Shown in pieces: positions 1 through 8,498 of a stretch of DNA of 61,169 nt. The notes under the pieces are model-generated. The model worked only from the letters and a program-made list of their open reading frames with translations, did not search any database and had not been told where the DNA came from. The translations under genes and the position numbers were made by a program. The number at the start of each line of letters is the position of its first letter. The first letter of the stretch is position 1. The stretch is from Muribaculaceae bacterium (GTDB lineage: Bacteria > Bacteroidota > Bacteroidia > Bacteroidales > Muribaculaceae): positions 1 through 61,169 of the forward strand of contig JAFQZK010000025.1 in NCBI GenBank assembly GCA_017405965.1, in the 5' to 3' direction.

Positions 1-644
1 CCGAGTTTTTTCTTTTGCCAGGATTGGGGGAGGTTGTTGATGATGGGGGTGGATTGGTGGCCGGGGAAGCGTAGGTCAACGAACCATTCTTTGTAGAGAC
101 GTTGTGCGGCTTCTTCGAGCAACTTGATTTGGCGCTGGTAGTTTTCTATCAGGGCGTCGTAGCGGGAAAGCACCTCCGCTATGCGGCGCTGAACATCAAG
201 ATTAGGTAACTCAAGTTTCAGATTTCTGATAGTTGGCAGATTAACATGCGCCACGGTTGCGCCATTAGCCGTACTTAACAAATTGTATTGCTGCTTGGGC
301 GCCAACAAAAAGTAAGTCAGAAATGCTGGATTAACCAGAGCCTTGTTCGGTCTAATGAGCACTGTCCTTTGACCAAGACACACTTTTTCTCCTTCCTGGA
401 TGAGAGCGACATTTCCAGCTGTAGCCTCGCGCGCAAAAATCAGGTCATCTTCTTGTGGCGTAGCACGCTTGTTTCGCTGAAGATAAATATCTTCTGAAAC
501 ACGATGCATTCCTTGATAAATGAGCCGCCCTTTCCCAATATTAGGAGTGCGTACCAACGGATAGCCCTTACCCTCATCTACAGCTGTAGAATGTGGGCAA
601 TCGACAATCAGTTCACATATATCACTTAACAGAACTTCGGTCAT
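1..644 (-). CDS. hsdS: Type I restriction-modification specificity subunit HsdS (partial)
   Basis: This is the N-terminal 214 residues of a DNA-recognition subunit; the gene runs off the left edge of the window. It starts at ATG 644, which overlaps the Fic stop codon as ATGA. The first target-recognition domain covers about residues 1-150 and contains VRTPNIGKG and LVNPAFLTYFLL. A coiled-coil spacer follows (about 155-190, RRIAEVLSRYDALIENYQRQ) and then the typical WFVDLRFPG linker before the second recognition domain. HsdS sets the target sequence and bridges HsdM and HsdR. HsdR is not in the window and could lie beyond the left edge. Confidence 0.9.
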   Translation of the reverse strand, partial: MTEVLLSDICELIVDCPHSTAVDEGKGYPLVRTPNIGKGRLIYQGMHRVSEDIYLQRNKRATPQEDDLIFAREATAGNVALIQEGEKVCLGQRTVLIRPNKALVNPAFLTYFLLAPKQQYNLLSTANGATVAHVNLPTIRNLKLELPNLDVQRRIAEVLSRYDALIENYQRQIKLLEEAAQRLYKEWFVDLRFPGHQSTPIINNLPQSWQKKKL

Positions 645-1549
645 GCGTTATCCTCCTTTCTGTTGGGCTCTGGGGCGTCTTCTTGCTCGTAGTAGTAGGA
701 GTAGTCGATGCCCTTCATAAAGGTCTCGCGGTCGTTGATTTTGTCGGTGAGCGCGCCCTGCAGCAGACGGTGGAGCATGGCGGGGTCGGTGGCGCTCAGC
801 ACCATGGCGGCCAGGTAATCGCGCTTGGGGATTTGGCTCCAATCCACACAACGGCCGATGCGGTGCTTGAGCAGCAGGTCGAGCCACAAGCGGGTGCTGC
901 GTCCGTTGCCCTCCATGAAGGGATGAGCCACGTTCATCTCGACATATTTGGCCACAATCTCGTCGAAGGTGTCATCGGGCATGCGGTCAATCTCGCGGAG
1001 TGACTGAGGCAGGTACTGTGCGCGGCAAAAAGTGAAACCGCCTTTAGAGATCGTCACATTGCGGATTTGCCCGGCGAAGTCATACAGGCCACCGAACAGG
1101 TAGCCGTGAATCTGCTGCAGCCCACGCGTGGTGCCCACCTCGATGCTGTCCATGAGGCCGCTCTCCCACAGGGTGTAGGCCTTGTCGCGGCTCTTGCCAT
1201 CAATGGAATCGCTATCGCTGGCAAACCAGTGCACAAAGTGGGCGGCATTGGTGTTGGGGATGTTCTTGGCCAGCAGGAGCACGCCGTCGTAGTCGAGCAC
1301 ATCGGTCAATCGATGTTTGCCGTCAGGAGCAAGGAGTTTCAACTGGTTAGTGACACTAACCACTTCACTACCCTGCTTGCGCAACTTGGTCTTGAGGTAC
1401 TTCCAATAGTTGCGCGTGCGCGTGTAGTCGTCCTGCCCATTGATAGCTCCAACAACGTCGAGCACCGAGAACCACCACTTGCTCTGTTGGTCGTCCCACA
1501 CGGCCCGCACCTCGCGATCGTTATAGAAGCGTATCGAGATTTTCCTCAT
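641..1549 (-). CDS. Bro-N/Fic domain fusion protein within type I RM operon
   Basis: This 302-residue protein has two parts. Residues about 5-110 resemble the Bro-N (phage antirepressor N-terminal) fold, with WWFSVLDVVGAI and a KYLKTKLRKQG segment. Residues about 125-265 form a Fic domain with the motif HPFMEGNGRSTR, which carries the catalytic His and the phosphate-binding loop. Fic proteins usually transfer AMP or another nucleotide onto hydroxyl side chains. The start at 1549 is preferred because its ATG overlaps the hsdM stop as ATGA; an in-frame ATG at 1564 would extend it by five residues. It sits between hsdM and hsdS, with overlaps on both sides, so it is co-translated with the RM system. 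The target is unknown. Confidence 0.85.
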   Translation of the reverse strand: MRKISIRFYNDREVRAVWDDQQSKWWFSVLDVVGAINGQDDYTRTRNYWKYLKTKLRKQGSEVVSVTNQLKLLAPDGKHRLTDVLDYDGVLLLAKNIPNTNAAHFVHWFASDSDSIDGKSRDKAYTLWESGLMDSIEVGTTRGLQQIHGYLFGGLYDFAGQIRNVTISKGGFTFCRAQYLPQSLREIDRMPDDTFDEIVAKYVEMNVAHPFMEGNGRSTRLWLDLLLKHRIGRCVDWSQIPKRDYLAAMVLSATDPAMLHRLLQGALTDKINDRETFMKGIDYSYYYEQEDAPEPNRKEDNA

Positions 1550-3351
1550 TTCAGGTCCTCCCATGCTTTAAGGATGTCGGTCATCAGGGCGTTGGCCTCG
1601 GTGTTGAGGCGGGCGAGCTCGTCATGGATCTCGGTCATGCGCTCGTGGAAGTCCACTCCGTCGTCTTCCTGTTCGGCAACGCCGACGTAGGCACCAGGGG
1701 TGAGCGAGTAGTTCTTCTCCTCGATTTCCTGGATGGTGGCGACCTTGCACAGGCCTAATACGTCCTGGTACTCGCCCTCGCCGAATTTCTCGACGAGCCA
1801 CTCATGCTGGCGGGCGGTCTCGAGGATGTCCTCAAGTGCTGCTAACTGGATATTCATTTCGGCCTCGATGCGCTTTTTGTCCTTGCGGGGCGCATCGGCG
1901 ATGAGTTGCTTGGCCTCGGCCTTCTGGCGGTCAATGGCTTCCTGGGCGGTGGCGACGGTCGTGTCGCCCAGGGCTGCCTTGTAATCCTGCAGCAGTTGGC
2001 AGTATTTGTCGGTCTCGCCACGGTAGAGGTGGACGATGGCCTGGAGGTTGCGCAGTTGCCACTCGCTCCATTCGTTGAGGGTGCGGTCCACGACGGTGTA
2101 ATAGTTGCGGGCGTCGATAAAGAGTACCTTGTCACAGTTCTCGGGACGCTTGGCGCGATCAAAGAACCACAGCGAGCACGGCAGCGAGAGCGTATAGAAG
2201 AAGTTGTTGCCCACACTCATCATCACGTCCACATCGCCCGTGCGCACGAGCTGCTCGCGGATGTCACGGTCCTTGTTGGCGCTGTCGGTCGCCGAACTAG
2301 CCATCACAAAGCCAGCACGGCCGTGGTCGTTGAGGTAGGCGTAGAAATAGCTTATCCATAGGTAATTGGCATTGCTCACCTCTTTCTTCTTGGCATTGAC
2401 GCCCGGCAAGCCGAAGGGCAGACGCCCGGCAGCAAAGGTGGACTCGGCCTTCACCTTATCGACATTGAAGGGGGGATTGGCCATCACATAGTCGCACTTG
2501 CCAGCCAGGTTGTGGGCGTCGTGGTAGAAGGTGTTGGCCTCGTCGCCCGAGATGATGCGGCCGTTCAGGCCATGCACCGCCATGTTCATTAAGCACAGCT
2601 GGGCATTGTACTCCACCTTCTCCTGACCGTAGAAGGTCATCTGGCTGTTGGCGTTCATGCCTGCAGCGTTGACGAAGTCGCCCGTCTGGACAAACATGCC
2701 GCCGCTGCCGCAGGCGGGGTCGAGCATGACGCCCTGCTTGGGCTCCAGCACATTGACAAGCATTTTTACCAATGACTTGGGCGTGAAGAAGACGCCGTCA
2801 TCGCTGGCGACAGCCTTGGCAAACTTGGAGAGGAAGTACTCGTAGATGCGCCCGATGATGTCGCCGCCCACCTCGTCGATGGTCTTGTTGTTGAAGATGC
2901 GCAACAGCTCCCGCAACAGGTCGTCGGCAAACATGGTGTAGGTCTTGGGCAGCACGCCCGTCAACTGCTCGCTCTGGTCCTCGACGAGCTGCATGGCGTT
3001 GTTGACCGCCTCGCCAAGCGAGTTGATGTCGTGACCGTCCTTGCCCTTGAGGTGGGCATCCAGGATGTTATCGGGCAGGTTGACCAGATAGTCGAACTGG
3101 GCCTCGCGGGGCAGGTAGAGCGCACTCTTGGCGGCAAAATCACTCGGTTCGACGGGCATCACGCGCCCGCCGCGCATGGGGCGACCCTGGAGAATCTCAG
3201 CCTCGACCATCTTATAGCGGCTGTAGGCATAGCGCAGAAACAGCAGCGCCAATACCGGCATGCAGTACTGGCTGCTGGTCAACTTACTGCCCTGACGCAG
3301 CAGGTCGGCCGATTCCCACAATTCCGCTTCAAGTTTCCTGATATTTATCAT
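1546..3351 (-). CDS. hsdM: Type I restriction-modification methyltransferase subunit HsdM
   Basis: This N6-adenine methyltransferase of 601 residues has an N-terminal helical HsdM_N domain (about 1-150, start MINIRKLEAELWESADLL). The SAM-binding motif DPACGSGGMF and the catalytic motif NPPFN follow. A C-terminal helical region carries KNYSLTPGAYVG, usual for the subunit interface. Longer in-frame starts at 3426 and 3411 were rejected because a TATCTTTG promoter box at 3414-3421 would place them upstream of the transcript; ATG 3351 also matches the family N-terminus. It is the first gene of the hsdM-fic-hsdS operon. Confidence 0.93.
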   Translation of the reverse strand: MINIRKLEAELWESADLLRQGSKLTSSQYCMPVLALLFLRYAYSRYKMVEAEILQGRPMRGGRVMPVEPSDFAAKSALYLPREAQFDYLVNLPDNILDAHLKGKDGHDINSLGEAVNNAMQLVEDQSEQLTGVLPKTYTMFADDLLRELLRIFNNKTIDEVGGDIIGRIYEYFLSKFAKAVASDDGVFFTPKSLVKMLVNVLEPKQGVMLDPACGSGGMFVQTGDFVNAAGMNANSQMTFYGQEKVEYNAQLCLMNMAVHGLNGRIISGDEANTFYHDAHNLAGKCDYVMANPPFNVDKVKAESTFAAGRLPFGLPGVNAKKKEVSNANYLWISYFYAYLNDHGRAGFVMASSATDSANKDRDIREQLVRTGDVDVMMSVGNNFFYTLSLPCSLWFFDRAKRPENCDKVLFIDARNYYTVVDRTLNEWSEWQLRNLQAIVHLYRGETDKYCQLLQDYKAALGDTTVATAQEAIDRQKAEAKQLIADAPRKDKKRIEAEMNIQLAALEDILETARQHEWLVEKFGEGEYQDVLGLCKVATIQEIEEKNYSLTPGAYVGVAEQEDDGVDFHERMTEIHDELARLNTEANALMTDILKAWEDLK

Positions 3352-3413
3352 ATTAAGTGGCTCCTTATCGTATGTTAGCTTGTGTTTTTTTGTCCATTTA
3401 TCGGTTTTCATGG

Positions 3414-3421
3414 CAAAGATA
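3414..3421 (-). promoter_or_regulatory. Bacteroidota -7 promoter box for hsdM
   Basis: TATCTTTG on the minus strand matches the TAnnTTTG consensus. A TTCG, one mismatch from the -33 TTTG, lies about 19 bp further upstream. The predicted start near 3407 fixes the hsdM start codon at 3351. The promoter lies back to back with that of the glucokinase gene. Confidence 0.6.
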
Positions 3422-3463
3422 AACATTTTAAGTTACTTTTCGAATAAACTGAAAAGTTTTTAT

Positions 3464-3471
3464 TACCTTTG
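3464..3471 (+). promoter_or_regulatory. Bacteroidota -7 promoter box for ROK glucokinase
   Basis: TACCTTTG matches TAnnTTTG exactly and lies 54 bp before ATG 3526. This makes an upstream in-frame start at 3469 impossible, since it would be inside the promoter. Confidence 0.65.
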
Positions 3472-3525
3472 CCCAATGCGTATAAAAACAATTGTTATTA
3501 TCAACCTATAAAAAGAACCAAAATC

Positions 3526-4488
3526 ATGGCTAAACCTTATGTTATCGGTATCGACATGGGCGGCACGAACACGGTATTCGGCATCGTTGACGCTCGTGGC
3601 AATGTCATCGCCAGCAGTTCTATCAAGACTGGCAAGCACAGTGACTTCAATGACTATATCGACGAGCTGCACACCGAGCTGTCTCGCCTGATCCAGGACA
3701 ATGAAGCCGAGGGCAAGATCAACGGCATCGGCATCGGCGCCCCCAACGGCAACTACTACACGGGAATGATCGACCAGGCTCCCAACCTGCCCTGGCCCAT
3801 GCCCATTCCTCTGGCCGAGATGGTGTCCCAGAAGTTCGGCATTCCCTGCCTGATCACCAATGACGCCAACGCTGCCGCTATCGGCGAGATGACCTATGGC
3901 GTGGCTCGCGGCATGAAGGATTTCATCATGATCACGCTGGGCACCGGTGTGGGCAGCGGTATCGTGGTGAATGGCCAGATGGTGTATGGTCACGACGGTT
4001 TTGCCGGTGAGCTGGGCCACGTGATCGTGAAGCGCACCAATGGCCGCGTGTGTGGCTGCGGTCGCACGGGCTGCCTTGAGGCTTACTGCTCGGCAACGGG
4101 TGTGGCACGCACGGCACGCGAGTTCCTGGAGCTGCGCGACGAGCCGTCGAAGCTGCGCGAGTATGACATCGAGGCTATCACGAGCAAGGATGTGTATGAC
4201 TGCGCCATCGCCGGTGACAAGCTGGCCAAGGACATCTTTGAGTACACGGGCAACATCCTGGGCGAGGCGCTCGCCGATTTCACCAATTTCTCGAGCCCTG
4301 AGGCCTTTGTGCTGTTCGGTGGATTGACCAAGAGCGGTGACCTGATCATGAATCCCGTGAGGGAGGCCTTCGACCGCAACGTGCTGGGCATCTACAAGGG
4401 CAAGGTGAAGATCCTGATCAGCGAGCTCAAGGAGAGCGATGCTGCTGTGCTGGGTGCCAGCGCCCTGGGCTGGGAAGTGAAGGAGTAA
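3526..4488 (+). CDS. glcK: ROK-family sugar kinase, probable glucokinase
   Basis: This 320-residue protein phosphorylates a hexose, most likely glucose, with ATP at entry to glycolysis. The N-terminal phosphate-binding motif GIDMGGTN starts at residue 7. A second nucleotide-binding segment, GTGVGSGIV, lies near residue 145. ELGHVIV, with the conserved His, and the zinc site CGCGRTGCLE follow at about 170-190; these are ROK signatures. Length is typical. It has its own promoter box and is followed after 13 bp by a lipoprotein gene. Substrate is inferred from the family; another hexose or N-acetylhexosamine cannot be excluded. Confidence 0.88.
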   Translation: MAKPYVIGIDMGGTNTVFGIVDARGNVIASSSIKTGKHSDFNDYIDELHTELSRLIQDNEAEGKINGIGIGAPNGNYYTGMIDQAPNLPWPMPIPLAEMVSQKFGIPCLITNDANAAAIGEMTYGVARGMKDFIMITLGTGVGSGIVVNGQMVYGHDGFAGELGHVIVKRTNGRVCGCGRTGCLEAYCSATGVARTAREFLELRDEPSKLREYDIEAITSKDVYDCAIAGDKLAKDIFEYTGNILGEALADFTNFSSPEAFVLFGGLTKSGDLIMNPVREAFDRNVLGIYKGKVKILISELKESDAAVLGASALGWEVKE

Positions 4489-4501
4489 GACGTAGGGCGA
4501 G

Positions 4502-4882
4502 ATGAAGAGAATCATTCCCATCCTGCTGACTGCAGCCCTGTGCTGCGGTGTGCTCTCGTGCAACGAGAAGCCCAAGAGCTACCGGTTTGTGAAAGTGGCC
4601 AACGACGGCAAGGAGGTGGTCGAGAAGTTCGTTGCCAGCAACGACACCGATGCGCTGAACCAGTACTTCGAGCGCATGGAGAAGATCATCGTCGAGAACA
4701 TCGACAAGGCCGAGGAGCCGTTCAAGGCGATGTTCGTGATTTCGCCCGACGGCGACACGCTGAACACCAACAAGGCGTTGATCGAGGAGGTGATGAAGAA
4801 CGTGCCGACCGTGATGCCCATGCCCGAGGCTACGGATGTGCCCATCAGCGACGCTCCGGCCGAGGAAGCTCCTGCCAAATGA
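4502..4882 (+). CDS. Small lipoprotein of unknown function
   Basis: This 126-residue protein has a signal peptide ending in the lipobox GVLSC (Cys20), so the mature protein is probably lipid-anchored. The mature part is hydrophilic and highly charged. It contains FVASNDTDALNQYFERMEKI, an ISPDGDTLNTN segment, and an Ala/Pro/Glu-rich tail (APAEEAPAK). No family is recognised. It lies 13 bp after the glucokinase gene and probably shares its transcript, but nothing in the sequence links it to sugar metabolism. Confidence 0.75.
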   Translation: MKRIIPILLTAALCCGVLSCNEKPKSYRFVKVANDGKEVVEKFVASNDTDALNQYFERMEKIIVENIDKAEEPFKAMFVISPDGDTLNTNKALIEEVMKNVPTVMPMPEATDVPISDAPAEEAPAK

Positions 4883-4922
4883 GCTGACAGACAGTAGCCG
4901 TCAAGGCGGCACTACATGAAAC

Positions 4923-4962
4923 GACAAGAAACCCCGCGCCAGATGGTGCGGGGTTTCTTGTC
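4923..4962. terminator. Bidirectional terminator between lipoprotein gene and rplQ
   Basis: A perfect 15-bp inverted repeat (GACAAGAAACCCCGC with its complement) extends inward by a G·U pair and CCA/TGG. It lies between two convergent units and can serve the plus-strand glucokinase operon and the minus-strand ribosomal operon. There is no long T-run, so strength is uncertain. Confidence 0.75.
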
Positions 4963-4989
4963 AATATTCGGTCTAATCGTGCTGAACGA

Positions 4990-5484
4990 TTATTCTTCGG
5001 TCTTGGGAGCCTCCTCGGCGGGAGCGGCAGGAGCCTCAGCTGCGGGAGCGGCTGCTTTCTTGCGGCTGCGGCGGGTCGATTTCTTGACGGCTGCCTTCTC
5101 CTGGCTCTTAGCCTCGAGCATCACCTCATTGAAGTCAACGAGCTCGATGAAGCAGGTCTTGGCGTTGTCACCCAGACGGTTGCCGAGCTTCAAGATGCGG
5201 GTGTAGCCACCGGGACGGTCGGCCACCTTAGCGGCAACGGTCGAGAACAGTTCCTTGACGGCCTCCTTGTTCTGGAGGTGCTTGAAAACGAGGCGGCGCG
5301 ATGCAGTGGTGTCCTCCTTGGTCTTGTTGATCAGGGGCTCGGCGTACATGCGCAGGGCTTTAGCCTTGGCGAGGGTCGTGATGATGCGCTTGTGCATGAT
5401 GAGCGAGATGGTCATGTTGGCCAACATGGCATCACGATGGGCGCTCTTACGGCTCAGGTGGTTGAATTTCTTATTGTGTCTCAT
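4990..5484 (-). CDS. rplQ: 50S ribosomal protein L17
   Basis: The first 120 or so residues are the bL17 core ([20 protein letters not shown], then the NLTISLI-type helix as [12 protein letters not shown]), located near the exit of the peptide tunnel. The total of 164 residues is longer than the enterobacterial protein because of a low-complexity Lys/Arg then Ala/Pro/Glu tail from about residue 125. It is the last gene of the ribosomal operon, 5 bp after rpoA, and is followed by the hairpin at 4923-4962. Confidence 0.97.
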   Translation of the reverse strand: MRHNKKFNHLSRKSAHRDAMLANMTISLIMHKRIITTLAKAKALRMYAEPLINKTKEDTTASRRLVFKHLQNKEAVKELFSTVAAKVADRPGGYTRILKLGNRLGDNAKTCFIELVDFNEVMLEAKSQEKAAVKKSTRRSRKKAAAPAAEAPAAPAEEAPKTEE

Positions 5485-5489
5485 CGTTA

Positions 5490-6482
5490 TTATTCTTTTT
5501 CTAATTTGTATTTAGTGATATCCATGCCAAAGTGCAGATTGAGTGTGGCCAAGAGCTCCTCAAGCTCGCTGAGCGACTTCTTACCGAAGTTGCGGAACTT
5601 GAGCAGGTCGGTCTTGTTGAACACCACAAGCTCACCGAGCGTTTCCACTTCGGCCGACTTGAGGCAGTTGAGGGCACGCACTGAGAGGTCCATGTCAACA
5701 AGCTTGGTCTTGAGCAGCTGGCGCATCTTGAGAACTTCCTCGTCAAACTCCTCGTTGCCGTTGACCTCGGTGTTGTCGAGAACGATCTCACGGTCGGTGA
5801 ACAGCTGGAAGTGCTGGATGAGGATTTCGGCAGCCCCCTTGAGGGCATCCTTGGGATGAATGGAGCCATCGGTGGTGATTTCGAGGATCAGCTTCTCGTA
5901 GTCGGTCTTCTGCTCGACACGGAAGTTCTCGACCTTGGTCATCACGTTGAGGATGGGGGTATAGATCGAGTCGATAGCGATCACGTCGATGGGGTCATTG
6001 GCATTCTTGTTCTCCTCGGATGAGCGATAACCGCGGCCCTTGTTGATCGAGAGCTCGATCTGGAAACCGCTGGAGGGGTCGATGTGGCAGATCTCAAGGT
6101 CGGGGTTGAGCACCTCGAACGCGCTGAGCACCTTGCCGATATCGCCAGCCTTGAAGACGCTTTGACCTGAAACCTTGACAACAGCCTTCTCGGTGTCGGT
6201 GTCCTCGACGATGCGTTTGAGGCGCACCTTCTTGAGGTTCAGGATGATGTTGGTGACATCTTCCTTCACACCGGGAATTGTGGCGAACTCGTGCTGCACA
6301 CCGTCGATGCGGATGGCGCAGATGGCGAATCCCTCGAGTCCCGAGATGAGGATGCGGCGCAGGGCGTTACCGATGGTGACACCGTAGCCGGGCTCCAGAG
6401 GTCGGAACTCAAACTTGCCGAACGAGTTGTCGGCTTCCAACATTAAGACCTTGTCGGGTTTCTGAAATGCTAAAATAGCCAT
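5490..6482 (-). CDS. rpoA: DNA-directed RNA polymerase alpha subunit
   Basis: This 330-residue alpha subunit nucleates RNA polymerase assembly. The N-terminal dimerisation domain is about residues 1-235 ([19 protein letters not shown]). A linker and the C-terminal DNA- and activator-contacting domain follow, about 255-320 ([15 protein letters not shown] and [14 protein letters not shown] helices). It lies in the standard alpha-operon position between rpsD and rplQ, 11 bp after rpsD. Confidence 0.98.
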   Translation of the reverse strand: MAILAFQKPDKVLMLEADNSFGKFEFRPLEPGYGVTIGNALRRILISGLEGFAICAIRIDGVQHEFATIPGVKEDVTNIILNLKKVRLKRIVEDTDTEKAVVKVSGQSVFKAGDIGKVLSAFEVLNPDLEICHIDPSSGFQIELSINKGRGYRSSEENKNANDPIDVIAIDSIYTPILNVMTKVENFRVEQKTDYEKLILEITTDGSIHPKDALKGAAEILIQHFQLFTDREIVLDNTEVNGNEEFDEEVLKMRQLLKTKLVDMDLSVRALNCLKSAEVETLGELVVFNKTDLLKFRNFGKKSLSELEELLATLNLHFGMDITKYKLEKE

Positions 6483-6493
6483 GGATAAAAATT

Positions 6494-7102
6494 TTACTGT
6501 TTAGAATACAACTCGACGATCAACTGTTCCTTGATGTTCTCAGGAATGTCTTCACGAACGGGCATGTGGAGGAGCTTGCCGCCCTTCACGTTCTCGTCCC
6601 ATTCGATCCAGGGGTACTTGCTGTGGTTGAAGCCAGCGAGGGCATCTTGTATCACCTCGAGCGATTTGGACTTCTCACGAACAGCGACAACTTGACCCTC
6701 ACTTACCGAGTAGGAAGGGATGTTGACCACCTTACCGTCCACGGTGATGTGACGGTGCAGCACGAGCTGACGGGCAGCGGCGCGGGTGGGAGCGATTCCC
6801 AGACGATAAACGACATTGTCGAGCCTTGCCTCGAGGAGCTGGAGGAGCACCTCACCGGTAACGCCCTTCATGCGCGAAGCCTTGTTGAAGAGGTTGCGGA
6901 ACTGACGCTCAAGAACGCCATAGGTGTACTTTGCTTTCTGTTTTTCGCGAAGCTGAGTGCCGTACTCCGACATTTTGCGGCGACGGTTGGCACCATGCTG
7001 GCCCGGGGGATAGTTCTTCTTGGCAAAGTATTTGTCTTCACCGAAGATGGGTTCACCCAGTTTGCGGGCAATTTTACTTTTAGGACCGGTGTATCTAGCC
7101 AT
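6494..7102 (-). CDS. rpsD: 30S ribosomal protein S4
   Basis: This 202-residue primary 16S rRNA-binding protein initiates small-subunit assembly. Its N-terminus is [20 protein letters not shown] and the S4 RNA-binding domain lies at about 95-155 ([24 protein letters not shown]). It is separated from rpsK by an unusually long 173-bp gap that can form competing hairpins. S4 is the known autoregulator of alpha-type operons in other bacteria, which makes that gap notable. Confidence 0.98.
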   Translation of the reverse strand: MARYTGPKSKIARKLGEPIFGEDKYFAKKNYPPGQHGANRRRKMSEYGTQLREKQKAKYTYGVLERQFRNLFNKASRMKGVTGEVLLQLLEARLDNVVYRLGIAPTRAAARQLVLHRHITVDGKVVNIPSYSVSEGQVVAVREKSKSLEVIQDALAGFNHSKYPWIEWDENVKGGKLLHMPVREDIPENIKEQLIVELYSKQ

Positions 7103-7137
7103 AGTCTTTTTCTTAAAAAATTAACATTGTGAATTGG

Positions 7138-7187
7138 AATCGCTACAGTGCAGCCGCGATTGCAGAGAGGTCGTTAAAAATGCAATC
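7138..7187 (-). promoter_or_regulatory. Candidate structured leader before rpsD (competing stems)
   Basis: In the rpsK-rpsD gap the minus-strand RNA can pair GATTGCA (7187-7181) with TGCAATC (7164-7158). Alternatively it can pair AATCGC (7161-7156) with GCGATT (7143-7138). Both use the same AATC, so they exclude each other. This suggests a switch, possibly S4-responsive, but no ligand evidence is visible. Confidence 0.35.
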
Positions 7188-7275
7188 CATTCACTGATAG
7201 AGATTCGCGAAAAAAGTTTGTTAATAAAAACTGTTGTTAATACAGTAAGTGATTTGCGTGAAGCGCCTAAATCTC

Positions 7276-7665
7276 TTAGACCCTTCTGCGCTTGGGAGGA
7301 CGGCAGCCGTTGTGGGGCAGCGGCGTGACGTCGATGATCTCGGTAACAGCGATGCCGGCGCCATGGATGGTGCGGATAGCCGATTCGCGGCCATTACCCG
7401 GACCCTTGACATAGGCTTTCACCTTGCGCAAACCGAGGTCGTAAGCGACCTTAGCGCAATCTTCGGCAGCCATCTGGGCAGCGTAGGGCGTGTTCTTCTT
7501 GGAACCGCGGAAGCCCATCTTGCCAGCCGAGGACCAGGAAATTACCTGTCCCTCACCATTAGCGAGGCACACAATGATGTTGTTGAACGAAGAATGCACG
7601 TGCAGTTGACCAATACCGTCAACACGAACGACTCTCTTCTTAGCTGCGACTGTCTTTTTAGCCAT
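7276..7665 (-). CDS. rpsK: 30S ribosomal protein S11
   Basis: This 129-residue platform protein of the small subunit contacts 16S rRNA near the mRNA exit. Recognisable segments are [11 protein letters not shown] near the start, [29 protein letters not shown] and the C-terminal [18 protein letters not shown]. It lies 12 bp after rpsM and before the long rpsD leader gap. Confidence 0.98.
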   Translation of the reverse strand: MAKKTVAAKKRVVRVDGIGQLHVHSSFNNIIVCLANGEGQVISWSSAGKMGFRGSKKNTPYAAQMAAEDCAKVAYDLGLRKVKAYVKGPGNGRESAIRTIHGAGIAVTEIIDVTPLPHNGCRPPKRRRV

Positions 7666-7677
7666 AATTCAATAATG

Positions 7678-8058
7678 TTATTTAGTAGCTTTCTTCTTGT
7701 TAGCAACAGTTTTCTTGCGGCCCTTGCGGGTGCGTGCGTTGTTCTTGGTGCTCTGACCGCGAACAGGGAGTCCGTTGCGATGACGGATGCCGCGATAGCA
7801 ACCGATGTCCATCAATCGCTTGATGTTCATCTGCACTTCGCTGCGCAGGTCACCTTCCACTTTGTATTCGTTACCGATCACCTCGCGCACTGCTGCTGCC
7901 TCGGCATCGGTCCAATCCTTAACGCGGGTGTTCTCGTCCACACCGGCCTTCTTGAGGATTGTAGCGGCTGAGCTGCGCCCGATACCAAAGATGTAGGTCA
8001 AGGCGATGACGCCGCGCTTGTTTTGGGGAATATCAACCCCGACAATTCTTACTGCCAT
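7678..8058 (-). CDS. rpsM: 30S ribosomal protein S13
   Basis: This 126-residue head protein contacts tRNA and the large subunit. It starts [16 protein letters not shown] and carries the H2TH-like [19 protein letters not shown] segment and the basic tail [29 protein letters not shown] promoter-like box lies 22 bp upstream, so the alpha part may be transcribed independently as well as from the main promoter. Confidence 0.98.
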   Translation of the reverse strand: MAVRIVGVDIPQNKRGVIALTYIFGIGRSSAATILKKAGVDENTRVKDWTDAEAAAVREVIGNEYKVEGDLRSEVQMNIKRLMDIGCYRGIRHRNGLPVRGQSTKNNARTRKGRKKTVANKKKATK

Positions 8059-8080
8059 ATATTAAATTCAAAATTTTTTG

Positions 8081-8088
8081 CAAAGTTA
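8081..8088 (-). promoter_or_regulatory. Possible internal -7 promoter box before rpsM
   Basis: TAACTTTG on the minus strand fits TAnnTTTG in the short rpmJ-rpsM gap. No good -33 TTTG is seen at the usual spacing, so this is weak evidence for an internal alpha-operon promoter. Confidence 0.35.
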
Positions 8089-8097
8089 ATACTTTTT

Positions 8098-8214
8098 TTA
8101 TCCCTGACGCTGCTTAAACTTGGGATTTTTTTTGTTAATCACATAAAGGCGACCTTTACGACGGACGATCTTGCAGTCCTCGTTGCGCTTTTTGATAGAT
8201 GCTCTAACTTTCAT
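8098..8214 (-). CDS. rpmJ: 50S ribosomal protein L36
   Basis: This 38-residue protein is easy to miss because of its size. It starts [20 protein letters not shown] and ends NPKFKQRQG, matching bL36. Of the usual CxxC...C...H zinc ligands only one Cys (residue 14) remains, and the ligand His near the C-terminus is Phe, so it is a zinc-independent form. It lies between infA and rpsM, its normal neighbours. Confidence 0.95.
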   Translation of the reverse strand: MKVRASIKKRNEDCKIVRRKGRLYVINKKNPKFKQRQG

Positions 8215-8234
8215 AATGTTGTATTGTGATGTTG

Positions 8235-8453
8235 TTATTTATATCGGAATGAGATTCTGCCTTTGGTCAGATCGTAGGGGGACATCTCGACTCTCACCTT
8301 GTCACCGGGCAGGATTTTGATGTAATGCATGCGCATCTTGCCGCTGATGTGAGCAGTGATCTGGTGTCCGTTCTCCAGTTCCACACGGAACATCGCGTTG
8401 GACAGAGCCTCAACGATAGTGCCGTCCAGTTCTATTGCAGTCTGTTTAGCCAT
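8235..8453 (-). CDS. infA: Translation initiation factor IF-1
   Basis: This 72-residue OB-fold protein blocks the A site during initiation. It shows [49 protein letters not shown] and the end [12 protein letters not shown]. Length and position between map and rpmJ are typical. Confidence 0.98.
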   Translation of the reverse strand: MAKQTAIELDGTIVEALSNAMFRVELENGHQITAHISGKMRMHYIKILPGDKVRVEMSPYDLTKGRISFRYK

Positions 8454-8498
8454 ATAAAACCTGTTTTTACGTTATTGTTTCTTTAATGAAGGAATTAA

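Noticed and set aside
593-1690. Open frames on the plus strand opposite the Fic and hsdM genes
   Set aside because: Shadow frames created by GC-rich codon bias; no family features, while the minus-strand genes are well supported.
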